Source of the DNA: Cryobacterium zongtaii
Lineage (GTDB): Bacteria; Actinomycetota; Actinomycetes; Actinomycetales; Microbacteriaceae
NCBI RefSeq assembly: GCF_002909375.1
Contig: NZ_PPXD01000026.1
Span: 124,001 to 188,000 of the forward strand
DNA length: 64,000 bases
Direction of reading: 5' to 3'
Shown one piece after another: positions 46,418-55,573 of this stretch. Under the pieces are notes generated by a model. That model saw only the letters and a list, made by a program, of their open reading frames with translations, did not search any database and was not told the origin of the DNA. A program made the translations under genes and the position numbers. Numbering within the stretch: the stretch's first letter is position 1; each line of letters begins with the position of its first letter.

Positions 46418-47767
46418 CTATGCCAGCTCGTTTCCCTCCAGCATCTCGGTGACCAGGGCGGCGATGGCGCTGCGCTCGGACCGGGTGAGGGTCATGTGGG
46501 CGAACAAGGGGTGGCCCTTCAGCGTTTCGATCACACTCGCGACACCGTCGAAGCGACCCACGCGCAGGTTGTCGCGCTGGGCCACATCGTGGGTGAGCAC
46601 CACCCTGGAGTTCTGTCCGATCCGGCTGAGCACCGTCAGGAGCACGTTCCGCTCCAGCGACTGCGCCTCGTCGACGATCACGAAGGCGTCGTGCAGGCTC
46701 CGACCACGGATGTGGGTCAGCGGCAGCACCTCAAGGATGCCGCGCTCGACGACCTCCTCCAGTACGTTCTCGCTCACCAGTGCCCCGAGGGTGTCGAACA
46801 CCGCCTGGCCCCAGGGACCCATCTTCTCCTGCGCGTCACCGGGCAGGTAGCCGAGCTCCTGGCCGCCCACCGCGTACAGCGGCCGGAACACCATGATCTT
46901 GCGGTGCTGCTGCCGTTCCAGCACGGCTTCCAGGCCGGCGCAGAGGGCGAGCGCCGACTTCCCCGTCCCCGCTCGACCTCCCAACGACAGGATGCCGATC
47001 TCCGGGTCCAGCAACAGGTCGATCGCCAGGCGTTGCTCGGCCGAACGGCCGTGCAGGCCGAACAGGTCGCGGTCCCCGCGCACCAGGCGCAGCTCGCCCC
47101 GCCCGGTGACCCGGCCGAGGGCCGAGCCGCGGTCGGAGTGGATCACCAGGCCCGTGTTGACCGGCATGTCCTGCACCAGGCGGGTCTGCAGGGACTCCTT
47201 GTCGTAGAGGTCGTTGACCTGCTCGGCGCTCAGGGTGATCTCGTCCATGCCCGTCCAGCCGGAGTCCACAGCCAGCTCGTGCCGGTACTCGTCTGCGGTC
47301 AGTCCGATCGAGGCGGCCTTCACCCGCAACGGCAGGTCCTTGGACACCACGGTGACGGCGAGTCCGTCGTTGGCCAGGTTCATGGCCACCGCGAGGATGC
47401 GCGAGTCGTTGTCGCCCAGCTGCAACCCGGAGGGCAGCACCGACATGTTCGAGTGGTTCAGCTCGACCCGCAGGCTGCCGCCCTCCCCCACCGGGATGGC
47501 GAAGTCGAGTCGTTCGTGCTTGACCCGCAGTTCGTCGAGGTAACGCAGCGCCTGCCGGGCGAAGTAACCGATCTCCGGGTCGTTGCGCTTGGACTCCAGT
47601 TCGGTGATCACCACCACCGGCAGTACGACGGAGTGTTCGGCGAACCGGAAGATCGCCTTCGGATCGGACAGGAGAACCGAGGTGTCCAGCACGAAGGTGC
47701 GCTCGGTTTGGTCGACCCCTGACGATGTGTGTTCTGCGTTCAGGTAGTCGGTTCGATTAGCGGTCAC
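46418..47767 (-). CDS. phoH2: PhoH2-type PIN-PhoH protein
   Basis: A 449-residue protein: PIN ribonuclease domain ([15 protein letters not shown], acid residues through about 140) followed by a PhoH ATPase ([28 protein letters not shown], Walker B and [11 protein letters not shown]). In mycobacteria such proteins are RNA helicase-ribonucleases. GTG 47767 follows GGGAG at 6 bases; the upstream open frame is not needed. Confidence 0.93.
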   Translation of the reverse strand: MTANRTDYLNAEHTSSGVDQTERTFVLDTSVLLSDPKAIFRFAEHSVVLPVVVITELESKRNDPEIGYFARQALRYLDELRVKHERLDFAIPVGEGGSLRVELNHSNMSVLPSGLQLGDNDSRILAVAMNLANDGLAVTVVSKDLPLRVKAASIGLTADEYRHELAVDSGWTGMDEITLSAEQVNDLYDKESLQTRLVQDMPVNTGLVIHSDRGSALGRVTGRGELRLVRGDRDLFGLHGRSAEQRLAIDLLLDPEIGILSLGGRAGTGKSALALCAGLEAVLERQQHRKIMVFRPLYAVGGQELGYLPGDAQEKMGPWGQAVFDTLGALVSENVLEEVVERGILEVLPLTHIRGRSLHDAFVIVDEAQSLERNVLLTVLSRIGQNSRVVLTHDVAQRDNLRVGRFDGVASVIETLKGHPLFAHMTLTRSERSAIAALVTEMLEGNELA

Positions 47768-47855
47768 AACCACTCCCACCCCGCACCCGGGGGTGCGGAT
47801 TTGTTGGCGAGCGGCCACAAGCTTTTTCTCGAGCCGTACTTATGTGGCCGTCTCG

Positions 47856-47874
47856 ATCAGGTGCCATACCTGAT
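47856..47874. promoter_or_regulatory. Dyad upstream of phoH2
   Basis: ATCAGGT-GCCAT-ACCTGAT, 7-bp perfect arms, about 90 bp upstream of the phoH2 start. Could be an operator; no regulator can be named. Confidence 0.4.
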
Positions 47875-47966
47875 GAGATGAACGTACGTCGAGTGGCTGG
47901 GAATTGGAAAAGCGACACGCCCAACGTCACGAGACGTTAACGTTCGTCGGACGGGTGCCGGCTAGG

Positions 47967-49115
47967 TCAGTATCCGGCGGCGGCGGCGTACGCCGTGAAG
48001 GCGCCGCGCAGCATGTCGACGGTCTCGTCGGCGAGGTGCGCGTGCACGCTGAGCCGCACCGTGCCGCCCCGGGTCGTGACCGTCACGCCATGGTTGTGCA
48101 GCGCGGCACCGAGCGCGGTGAGACGTTCCGCGGGCGGTACGAGTACCACCAGGCCGGCCCGTTCCCTGGCGTCCCTGGCGGAGAGCACCGGAATGCCGAA
48201 CTGGTCGGCCAGGTCGATCAGTCGCTCGACGTTGGCGCACACCAGGGCCTCGATGGCGGGCAGGCCCGCGGCCTGGATCTCCTCCAGCGCCGTCGCGAAC
48301 CGGGCCTGGGCGATGCCGTCCCCGTTAGTCACCCCGAACGCCGACGCCGCGTGTGCCGGCGGCGGCACCTGGTCCCACGGCTCGGTGACCTCGGTGCCGG
48401 TGAATCCGGAGACAACCGGGGTGAGCCGTTCCACGGCGCGGTCGCTCAGGGCGAGGAAGCCGGTGCCCCAGCCGGCCCTGACCCACTTCTGGCCGCCGGA
48501 GGCGACGACATCGGCCGCCTCGTAGGCGGCATCCACGACCCCGAAGCCCTGGATGGCGTCGACGATGAGCAGCCTGTCACCGATGACCTGCCGGATGCCT
48601 TCCAGGTCGGCCCTGAAGCCCGTGCGGGAATCGACGAGGCTGACGGCGACCGCGACGGTGGTCGGTGTCAGCTGGTCCCGCACCTGCCCGGGAGTGACCG
48701 CTCCGGCGCTGTTCTCGCCGCCGTCGGTCGTGAGCCACTGCGGCGTCGCCACGTGCAGGGCCTCCGCGGCACGGCTGGCCGCGAACGGCAGGCTCGGAAA
48801 GTCCGCCGGTGACAGCAGCACGTCACCGGTCAGGCCGAACATGGCGTGCATGAGGCCCATGCTGGTGTTGGGTTGGGACACGATCTGGTCGGCCCTGAAC
48901 CCCAGGCCCGCGGCCACGGCGGTGCGCATCCGTTGATCTTGCTCGCCGAAGTGGCCGAGGCTGCCGTGTCGGGCCCTGGCCAGGATCTCGGTCTGGCCGC
49001 GCGTTTCGGCGACGACGGCGCTGGACATGGGGCCGATACGGCCGTAGTCCAGGTAGCCGGGGTCTTCGGTGAAGCCGTTCAGGTAGGCGGCGAGGGGCGT
49101 CTCGACCGCGCTCAC
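47967..49115 (-). CDS. Class V aminotransferase (PLP-dependent)
   Basis: A 382-residue PLP enzyme of the class V (cysteine desulfurase/kynureninase-like) fold: cofactor-binding RTGFRADLEGIRQ, VDAIQGFGVVDA and the Schiff-base lysine in ASGGQKWVRAGWGTGFLAL. GTG 49115 overlaps the uppS stop (GTGA). Substrate not predictable; no cysteine-loop typical of desulfurases is visible. Confidence 0.82.
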   Translation of the reverse strand: MSAVETPLAAYLNGFTEDPGYLDYGRIGPMSSAVVAETRGQTEILARARHGSLGHFGEQDQRMRTAVAAGLGFRADQIVSQPNTSMGLMHAMFGLTGDVLLSPADFPSLPFAASRAAEALHVATPQWLTTDGGENSAGAVTPGQVRDQLTPTTVAVAVSLVDSRTGFRADLEGIRQVIGDRLLIVDAIQGFGVVDAAYEAADVVASGGQKWVRAGWGTGFLALSDRAVERLTPVVSGFTGTEVTEPWDQVPPPAHAASAFGVTNGDGIAQARFATALEEIQAAGLPAIEALVCANVERLIDLADQFGIPVLSARDARERAGLVVLVPPAERLTALGAALHNHGVTVTTRGGTVRLSVHAHLADETVDMLRGAFTAYAAAAGY

Positions 49116-49891
49116 CCGCCGAACCTGCGGTGCCGTTTGGCGAAGTCGCGCAGGGCCCGCAGGAAGTCGACCTGGCGGAGGTCGGGGCCGAGGGCCTCGA
49201 CGAAATAGAACTCGCTGTGCGCGCTCTGCCAGAGCATGAAGTCGCTGAGTCGCTGCTCGCCCGAGGTGCGGATGACGAGGTCGGGGTCGGGCTGGCCGCC
49301 CGTGTACAGGTGCTGGCCGATGAGTTCGGGGGTGAGGGTCTCGGCGAGGTCCTCGAGAGTGCCGCCGTGGGCATGGTGGGTGGCGACAATGCTGCGCATC
49401 GCGTCGGTGATCTCGGTGCGGCCGCCGTAGCCGACGGCGAGGTTCACGTGCAGGCCCGTGTTGGCGTGCGTGCGGGCCTCCGCGGCGGACAGGGCGCCCT
49501 CCAGGGGCCCGGGCAGGCACTTCTTCGACCCGACCTGCTGCACCTTCCAGTCGCGGTAGTGCGACAGGTCCTCGGCGAGGTCGGCGATGATCTCGAAAAG
49601 GGCGTCGAGTTCCTCGGTCGGACGCTGGGTGAGATTGTCGGCCGAGAGCAGGTACAGCGTGACGACGGAGATGCCGAGATCGTCGCACCACTCCAGGAAT
49701 TCGCGCATCTTCGCGGCCCCGGCCCGGTGGCCGTGGGCGGCGGAGTCGTAGCCGAGCTGTTTGGCCCACCGGCGGTTGCCGTCGATGATCATGGCCACGT
49801 GCCGCGGCAGGACCGCCGCGGTCAGCCCGCGACGCAGCCGACGCTGGTAGACCCTGTAGAGGAGTCCGCGTCCGAGGGAGAATTGCCGCAT
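49112..49891 (-). CDS. uppS: Isoprenyl transferase (UppS/Z-FPP synthase type)
   Basis: A 259-residue cis-prenyltransferase: HVAMIIDGNRRWAKQLG (catalytic Asp), HRAGAAKMREFLEWC, and LVIRTSGEQRLSDFMLWQSAHSEFYFVE. Makes the lipid carrier for wall synthesis, or the short Z-farnesyl product. ATG 49891 preferred over GTG 49897. Coupled with the aminotransferase downstream. Confidence 0.93.
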   Translation of the reverse strand: MRQFSLGRGLLYRVYQRRLRRGLTAAVLPRHVAMIIDGNRRWAKQLGYDSAAHGHRAGAAKMREFLEWCDDLGISVVTLYLLSADNLTQRPTEELDALFEIIADLAEDLSHYRDWKVQQVGSKKCLPGPLEGALSAAEARTHANTGLHVNLAVGYGGRTEITDAMRSIVATHHAHGGTLEDLAETLTPELIGQHLYTGGQPDPDLVIRTSGEQRLSDFMLWQSAHSEFYFVEALGPDLRQVDFLRALRDFAKRHRRFGG

Positions 49892-49967
49892 CTGCACACA
49901 GTTACGCTAGCTCAATCCGGCCCGCGTTCGCGCCGCGGCGCCGCCGAGGCTGCCGTATCCTGACAGC

Positions 49968-50669
49968 ATGGCCGCTACGGATGACATCCCGAATCTCCCC
50001 CTCCTCGAAGACGAGATCGAGCATCCGGTTCCCGAAAAGCCCACCTGGCGGGGCTGGATCCACGCCGGCACGTTCCCGGTCACCATCGTCGCCGGCATCA
50101 TCCTGCTGCTCGCGGCGGACGGCCCGGCTGCTAAATGGAGTTCGGCGGTCTTCGTGGCCAGTTCGATGCTCCTGTTCGGCAACTCGGCGCTCTACCACCG
50201 CTTCAACTGGCAACCGCGCACCCGCATGGTGCTCAAGCGCATCGACCACGCCAACATCTTCCTGCTGATCGCCGGATCGTACACGCCCATCACGGTGCTG
50301 GCGCTGCCGCCGGACAAGGCAGTGCTGCTGCTGACCCTGGTCTGGGGCGGCGCGATCCTCGGCATCGCGTTCAGGGTGTTCTGGATCAACGCCCCGCGCT
50401 GGCTGTACGTGCCGCTCTACCTCGCGCTGGGCTGGGGCGCGCTGATGTTCATCGTCGACTTCTTCCAGGCCGATGCCCTGATGATGACCCTGATCATGGT
50501 CGGCGGACTCTGCTACTCGGTCGGCGCCGTCGTCTACGGTCTCAAGAAGCCCAACCCGATTCCCGGGGTGTTCGGCTTCCACGAGATCTTCCACTCGCTG
50601 ACCGTGGTGGCGTTCCTCTGCCACTGGTTCGCGATCCTGATCATCGCCACGCATCCGCTGTACCCGTAG
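49968..50669 (+). CDS. trhA: Hemolysin III/TrhA-family membrane protein
   Basis: A 233-residue PAQR-type protein with about seven helices. Conserved pieces: SSMLLFGNSALYHRFNWQ, KRIDHANIFLLIAGSYTPI and FHEIFHSLTVVAFLCHWFAIL (metal-binding His residues). Homologues influence membrane-lipid homeostasis. Divergent from uppS. Confidence 0.88.
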   Translation: MAATDDIPNLPLLEDEIEHPVPEKPTWRGWIHAGTFPVTIVAGIILLLAADGPAAKWSSAVFVASSMLLFGNSALYHRFNWQPRTRMVLKRIDHANIFLLIAGSYTPITVLALPPDKAVLLLTLVWGGAILGIAFRVFWINAPRWLYVPLYLALGWGALMFIVDFFQADALMMTLIMVGGLCYSVGAVVYGLKKPNPIPGVFGFHEIFHSLTVVAFLCHWFAILIIATHPLYP

Positions 50670-50685
50670 GCGGGTACCCACGAAC

Positions 50686-50949
50686 TCAGGCTTCCGGCGT
50701 GTCCTTCTTCTGGGCGGCCAGCGCGTCGCGTTCGGCGACCTCGGCCTGCAGCCGTTCCTGCATCTCCGCACGGTACGTGGTGCGGCGGATGCGGCGGGCC
50801 AGGTCCATGCCCAGCAGCAGGGTCACGGCCGCGACGAAGAAGATCGCGAAGAAGCCCCACGGGCCCGGCGTGACGGTGTCGGGGTTGAACTCGGGCGCCG
50901 GGGTGTTGGACAGGATGAAGCTGACCACGGGAGAGTACATCCCGCTCAC
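50686..50949 (-). CDS. Small single-pass membrane protein
   Basis: An 87-residue protein: one helix at residues 31-48 (WGFFAIFFVAAVTLLLGMDLARRI) and a charged C-terminal helix ending KKDTPEA. GTG 50949 overlaps the mca stop by 4 bp. From memory, a small membrane protein also follows mca in mycobacteria. Function unknown. Confidence 0.7.
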   Translation of the reverse strand: MSGMYSPVVSFILSNTPAPEFNPDTVTPGPWGFFAIFFVAAVTLLLGMDLARRIRRTTYRAEMQERLQAEVAERDALAAQKKDTPEA

Positions 50950-51809
50950 GCGTCGTCCCTCACACCACTGAAAAGATCGGATTCGGGCATGTTCGTGTCA
51001 ACTTTCGATTCGACGAGTTGGAAGTCCTCGTAGGGCCAGGCCTTGCGCACCATGTCGTTGGGCCAGAAAAAGAAACTGCTCGTCGGCGACACCTGGCTGG
51101 CGTGTGACCGCAAGGCATCATCGCGCACCTCCAGGAAGTCCCCGATCGGCACGTGCGTCGTGGCCAGGTTCGGGTACTCGCTCATCCGTTCCCTGGCGCT
51201 GGCCAGCGGTTCGAGCAGATCGGAGTCCGGTTCGGTGATGCTGAGCTCGAGGTACATGGCGTCCATGCGCTCGAGGTTGAAGATGCGGTCGTAGTACAGC
51301 TTGTCGATCTGCCACGGCGCGCCGGCATCGGGATACCGGTCGGCGTCGGCCGCGGCGCGGAACGCCTCGACAGAGACCTGGTGGCAGCGAATGTGATCGG
51401 GGTGCGGGTAGCCGCCGTTCTCGTCGTAGGTGATGAGCACCTGGGGACGGAAATCGCGGATGATGCGCACCAGTGGTTCGGCCGAGTACTCCAGCGGCAC
51501 GTCGGCGAAGGAGTTCTTGGGCACCCCGCCGTCGTCGGCCATGCCGGAGTCCTGGTAGCCCAGCCACAGGTGTTGGATGCCCATCGTCTGCTGGGCCGCC
51601 GCCATCTCCAGGCGGCGGAGGCCGGCGAGGTCGCGCTCGGCCATGGCCACGTCGGCCAGGTCCTCGTTGAGGATGCTGCCGCGTTCACCGCCCGTGCAGC
51701 TCACGATGAGAACCTCGGCGCCGAGGCTTCGGTAGTACGCGTACGTCGCGGCGCCCTTGCTCGACTCGTCGTCGGGATGGGCGTGCACTGCCAAGAGCCG
51801 CAGGGTCAT
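50946..51809 (-). CDS. mca: Mycothiol S-conjugate amidase
   Basis: A 287-residue PIG-L family zinc amidase: VHAHPDDESSKGAATYAYY, GGERGSILNED, GYPHPDHIRCHQVSVEAF. It differs from MshB by the KGAATYA segment and by FFFWPNDMVRKAWPYEDF near the end, both typical of Mca. It cleaves mycothiol adducts to detoxify electrophiles. Complements mshA-mshB at 26-28 kb. Confidence 0.92.
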   Translation of the reverse strand: MTLRLLAVHAHPDDESSKGAATYAYYRSLGAEVLIVSCTGGERGSILNEDLADVAMAERDLAGLRRLEMAAAQQTMGIQHLWLGYQDSGMADDGGVPKNSFADVPLEYSAEPLVRIIRDFRPQVLITYDENGGYPHPDHIRCHQVSVEAFRAAADADRYPDAGAPWQIDKLYYDRIFNLERMDAMYLELSITEPDSDLLEPLASARERMSEYPNLATTHVPIGDFLEVRDDALRSHASQVSPTSSFFFWPNDMVRKAWPYEDFQLVESKVDTNMPESDLFSGVRDDA

Positions 51810-51879
51810 GAAACTCCTCAGAAATGCCAGCTAACCTAAGGTACAAGCCTAATCGTTGAACCGTGAGTGTGGAGTCTGA

Positions 51880-52281
51880 GTGGCCGTGAGCAGCAACCTC
51901 GACGAACGCTATGGGCGAACCCCCGGAAGCACCCGCCGCGACCGCCGGGTGCTGTGGGTCGTTGCCGGCCTCTTCGCCCTGATCCTCACCGGATGGGTCG
52001 TCTGGGCCGGCCTGGACGGCGCGGGCCCGGAGATCGAAGCCAGGGACACCAGGCACCAGATCATCGACGACAACAGCATCAGCGTGACCTTCGAGGTGTC
52101 GCTGCCCCCGGAGAACGCCGCCAGCTGCGCTGTGCAAGCGCTCAACGAGTCGTTCACCGTGGTGGGCTGGAAGGTCATCGATCTGGCGCCGTCCGCCGAC
52201 TACACCCGCTCGTTCACCGAGATCGTGAAGACGACCGAGTTGAGCAACACCGGATTGATTTACCGCTGCTGGTTGACCTAG
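51880..52281 (+). CDS. DUF4307 membrane-anchored protein
   Basis: A 133-residue protein: N-terminal DERYGRTP and Arg-rich motif, one helix at residues 24-43 (VLWVVAGLFALILTGWVVWAG), and an extracellular DUF4307 domain with VSLPPENAASCAVQALNE and IYRCWLT. GTG 51880 (or 51886). Commonly found between mca and greA in actinobacteria; function unknown. Confidence 0.85.
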   Translation: MAVSSNLDERYGRTPGSTRRDRRVLWVVAGLFALILTGWVVWAGLDGAGPEIEARDTRHQIIDDNSISVTFEVSLPPENAASCAVQALNESFTVVGWKVIDLAPSADYTRSFTEIVKTTELSNTGLIYRCWLT

Positions 52282-52326
52282 AATGATGTATTCGCCCTGA
52301 CAGAAGTCGGGGCGTCCGCTGTATGT

Positions 52327-52386
52327 CGTGACGTACTAGGCCGCGATGTTCTAGGACGTGACGTGTCAGGCCGTGACCTGCCCAGC
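52327..52386. repeat. Four 15-bp degenerate tandem repeats upstream of greA
   Basis: CGTGACGTACTAGGC, CGCGATGTTCTAGGA, CGTGACGTGTCAGGC, CGTGACCTGCCCAGC in direct succession; about 80 bp upstream of the greA start. Noncoding in all frames I could check. Possible multi-site regulator binding or transcript structure. Confidence 0.6.
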
Positions 52387-52465
52387 GACGAACGGCCGCT
52401 TCCTGCGGCACCATCGGCGCACTATCTGCCGGCGCACCACCGATCAGCACGAGAAGGAGAGAACC

Positions 52466-52954
52466 ATGACTACCGAAACCTCGGTCACCTGGCTAACCCA
52501 GGAGGCCTATGACCGCCTCGCTGCGGAGCTGGACACTCTCAGCACTGTTGCTCGGGTGGACATCGCCAACAAGATCGAGTCCGCGCGGTCGGAGGGCGAC
52601 CTCAAGGAGAACGCCGGCTACCACGCGGCCAAGGAGGAGCAGGGCAAGATGGAGGCGCGCATCCGCACCCTCACCCTGCTGCTGCGCACCGCAGAGGTGG
52701 GCCACGCCCCCGAGAGCAAGGGCGTCGTCGAGCCCGGAACCGTCATCACCGCCACCATCGCCGGTGACGAGAGCCGGTTCCTCATCGGCAGCCGGGAGAT
52801 CGCCGGCGACAGCGACCTGGACGTGTACAGCGAGAAGAGCCCCCTGGGCGAAGCCATCATCGGGCTCAAGGTCGGCGCGAAGACGAGCTATGAGACCCCC
52901 AACGGCAAGCAGATCGCCGTGGAGATCCACCTCGTGGAGACTTTCACCGGCTAA
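52466..52954 (+). CDS. greA: Transcription elongation factor GreA
   Basis: A 162-residue GreA: coiled-coil with the catalytic acidic tip (ARSEGDLKENAGYHAAKEEQGKMEARI) and the C-terminal FKBP-like domain (YSEKSPLGEAIIGLKVGAK). It stimulates cleavage of backtracked RNA. GAAGGAGA precedes ATG 52466. Ends with a strong terminator. Confidence 0.95.
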   Translation: MTTETSVTWLTQEAYDRLAAELDTLSTVARVDIANKIESARSEGDLKENAGYHAAKEEQGKMEARIRTLTLLLRTAEVGHAPESKGVVEPGTVITATIAGDESRFLIGSREIAGDSDLDVYSEKSPLGEAIIGLKVGAKTSYETPNGKQIAVEIHLVETFTG

Positions 52955-52971
52955 CTGCCCCTGTTGACACG

Positions 52972-53001
52972 AACGGCCGGCTGCTCACCCAGCCGGCCGT
53001 T
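52972..53001 (+). terminator. Rho-independent terminator of greA
   Basis: 12-bp stem (52972-52983 with 52990-53001), loop CTCACC, followed by TTTTG. May also end the convergent ilvA operon. Confidence 0.88.
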
Positions 53002-53015
53002 TTTGTGTGCCCGGT

Positions 53016-54287
53016 CTAGTCGGTGCGGGGATCGTACCCGGCGGCGCGCAGGGTGTCGACGACGTGCTGGCGGTGTTCGGGGCCGCGGGTCTCGACGCTG
53101 ATGTCCAGCTCGACCTCGCTGATCTGCAGGCCGGCGCCGTGGCGGGTGTGCAGGACCTCGATGACGTTGGCGTGCGCCTCCGCGAGCAGCTCGGAGATCC
53201 GGGCGAGCTGGCCGGGACGGTCGGGCAGCATGATCCGCAGCTTGAGGTACCGGCCGGATGCAGCCAGGCCGTGGCTGATCACGCGCTGCATGAGCAACGG
53301 GTCGATGTTGCCGCCCGAGAGCACCGCAACGGTGCGGCCGGTGTTCGTGATCTTGCCGGCCAGGATGGCGGCGACCGAGACGGCTCCGGCCGGCTCGACG
53401 ACGAGCTTGGCCCGCTCGAGGAGCACCAGGATCGCCCTGGCCATGTCGTCCTCGCTGACGGTGACGATCTCGTCGACGGCGTCGCGGATGATGGCGAAGT
53501 TCAGCAGGCCCGGCTTGGCCACGGCGATGCCGTCGGCCATGGTCGGGGTGATGTCGATGGCGAGGGCCTCCCCCGCGGCGATGGACGGCGGATACGCCGC
53601 CGCGTTCTCTGACTGCACCCCGATGACCCGGATCCGACGGTTGTGCCGTGCCGAGTACTGCTTGAGCACACTGGCCATGCCGGAGGTGAGCCCGCCGCCG
53701 CCGATCGGCACGATCACGGTCTCGAGGTCGGGCATCTGGTCGAGGACCTCGAGGCCGAGGGTGCCGGCGCCGGCCACCACATCCGGGTGGTCGAACGGGG
53801 GAATCAGGACCGCGCCGGTCTCGCGGGCGTACTCGGCAGCGGCCAGGAGCGGCTCCGCGACCGTGTGCCCGCGCAGGATCACCTGGGCGCCGTAGTCGCG
53901 AGTGGCCTGCAGCTTGGGCAGCGCGACGCCGACGGGCATGAAGATGGTCGCCTCGATGCCGAGCTCTCTGGCGGCGAACGCCACCCCCTGGGCGTGGTTG
54001 CCGGCGGAGGCGGCGACGACGCCGCGAGCCTTCTCCTCGTCGGTGAGCTTGGACAGCCGGTGGTACGCGCCGCGGATCTTGTACGATCCGGTGCGCTGCA
54101 GGTTCTCGCACTTGAGGAAGACCGGTGCACCGAGGATCGCCGAGAGGTAGCGGGAGCTTTCCATCGGCGTGACATCGGCCACCCGCGACACCACGGTGCG
54201 GGCGGTCTCGAAGTCGTCGAGGGTGGGGCCGGCCAAGGTTGTGTCGGCACGGGCTGCGCCGGCGAGAACTGCGGGGGTGTCTGTCAT
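53016..54287 (-). CDS. ilvA: Threonine ammonia-lyase
   Basis: A 423-residue PLP enzyme: PLP lysine in RTGSYKIRGAYHRL, GVVAASAGNHAQGVAFAA, IVPIGGGGLTSGM, then a short ACT domain (from about residue 345, IMLPDRPGQLARISELLAEAHANV). It makes 2-oxobutanoate for isoleucine. ATG 54287 overlaps the AI-2E-family stop by 4 bp, a surprising operon partner. Confidence 0.92.
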   Translation of the reverse strand: MTDTPAVLAGAARADTTLAGPTLDDFETARTVVSRVADVTPMESSRYLSAILGAPVFLKCENLQRTGSYKIRGAYHRLSKLTDEEKARGVVAASAGNHAQGVAFAARELGIEATIFMPVGVALPKLQATRDYGAQVILRGHTVAEPLLAAAEYARETGAVLIPPFDHPDVVAGAGTLGLEVLDQMPDLETVIVPIGGGGLTSGMASVLKQYSARHNRRIRVIGVQSENAAAYPPSIAAGEALAIDITPTMADGIAVAKPGLLNFAIIRDAVDEIVTVSEDDMARAILVLLERAKLVVEPAGAVSVAAILAGKITNTGRTVAVLSGGNIDPLLMQRVISHGLAASGRYLKLRIMLPDRPGQLARISELLAEAHANVIEVLHTRHGAGLQISEVELDISVETRGPEHRQHVVDTLRAAGYDPRTD

Positions 54288-55573
54288 GGACGGGTCTCTC
54301 TTACTCTGCTCTCGGTGACGGCGACTGTGCGCTGCGGCCGGAAGCCCGGCCGCTGCGGAATCGTCTGCCACAGAATGGAGCCGGGTGCAGCGCCGGCCGG
54401 CGGCACTCCCCCGCGCCAGGCACCGCTATGGATGTAGCTGATCATAACGTTCAGCACGGCAGCGACGGGAACCGCGAACAGGGCGCCGGGGATGCCGGCC
54501 AGCAGCGCACCGGCCGCCACGACCAGCACCACGCCGAGCGGATGCACCTTGACGGCGGTGCCCATGATCAACGGCTGCAGCACATGGCCTTCGATCTGCT
54601 GCACGAGCAGCACCACCCCGAGCATCAGCAGGGCCACGAACCAGTCGTTGAAGATCAGCGCAATCAGCACGGCCACGGCGCCCGTGGCCACGGCGCCGAC
54701 GATCGGGACGAACGAGCCCAGGAACACCAGCACGCCGATCGGGATGGCCATCGGCACTCCCAGGATCGCGGCTCCGGCGCCGATGCCGATCGCGTCGATC
54801 GTGGCGACCAGGATCTGCACCCTGGCGAAGTTGCCCAGGGTCGTCCAGCCGGCCGCGCCGGCTCCGGCGACGGCAGGTCGCGCCCGGCGGGGGAAGATCC
54901 GGACGATCCAGTTCCAGATGCCCTTACCGTCGATGAGGATGAACAGCAGACTGAACAGGGTGAGGAGCGCACCCGTGGCCAGGTGCCCCAGCGACGACCC
55001 CAGCGACAGGGCGCCGCTGATGAAGATCTGGCTGTCGGCCTGGAGGGCGTCGACGGCCTGGCTGAGATAGCCATTGATCTCGGCGTTGCTCAGCTGCAAC
55101 GGCGACGCCGCCAGGACCTCCTTGAGGTTCGCGTACGACGCCGCGAACCGGGCGCTCAGCCCCACCGAGCCGGCGGCGATCTGCGTGACGGCCAGCGTCA
55201 CGAGACCGGCGATCACCGCGAGGGTGCCGACCAGAGCCGCCGCGACGGCGAGCCCCTTGGGCCAGTGATGCCGGGTGAGGAAGCCGACCAGCGGTACGAG
55301 CAGGGCGGACACCAGCACCGCCACGAGCAGCGGGATCACGATGAAGCGCAGCTGCACGATGAGGTACAGCAGCACGGCGATCACGGCGGCGATCACGAGA
55401 AGACGCCACGCCCACGCGCCGGCCAGGCGGATGCCCGCCGGGATGTTCTCGTCCACGCCGTTGGTCTCCGGCTGCACCGGCGTGAGGACCGCCGTGATAG
55501 GCGCGGTCGAGGGGGTCGTTCGGAGTTTACGCCGGCGGCCGAACCAGCCGGGACTTCCCGTGGGTGTGCTCAC
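54284..55573 (-). CDS. AI-2E/PerM-family transporter
   Basis: A 429-residue membrane protein with about eight helices, including the family pattern LVVLFIVIPLLVAVLVSALLVPL-like segment (residues 65-100) and AIPIGVLVFLGSFVPIVGA in the second half. Members act as sodium or small-molecule exporters. It overlaps both neighbours by 4 bp (ABC ATPase and ilvA). Function not assigned more closely. Confidence 0.83.
   Translation of the reverse strand: MSTPTGSPGWFGRRRKLRTTPSTAPITAVLTPVQPETNGVDENIPAGIRLAGAWAWRLLVIAAVIAVLLYLIVQLRFIVIPLLVAVLVSALLVPLVGFLTRHHWPKGLAVAAALVGTLAVIAGLVTLAVTQIAAGSVGLSARFAASYANLKEVLAASPLQLSNAEINGYLSQAVDALQADSQIFISGALSLGSSLGHLATGALLTLFSLLFILIDGKGIWNWIVRIFPRRARPAVAGAGAAGWTTLGNFARVQILVATIDAIGIGAGAAILGVPMAIPIGVLVFLGSFVPIVGAVATGAVAVLIALIFNDWFVALLMLGVVLLVQQIEGHVLQPLIMGTAVKVHPLGVVLVVAAGALLAGIPGALFAVPVAAVLNVMISYIHSGAWRGGVPPAGAAPGSILWQTIPQRPGFRPQRTVAVTESRVRETRP

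Noticed and set aside
47934-47943. ACGTTAACGT palindrome between phoH2 and the aminotransferase gene
   Set aside because: Short palindromes of this size occur by chance; no supporting promoter or regulator.
52327-52386. Direct repeats as a CRISPR array
   Set aside because: Units are contiguous with no unique spacers, and no cas genes are present.
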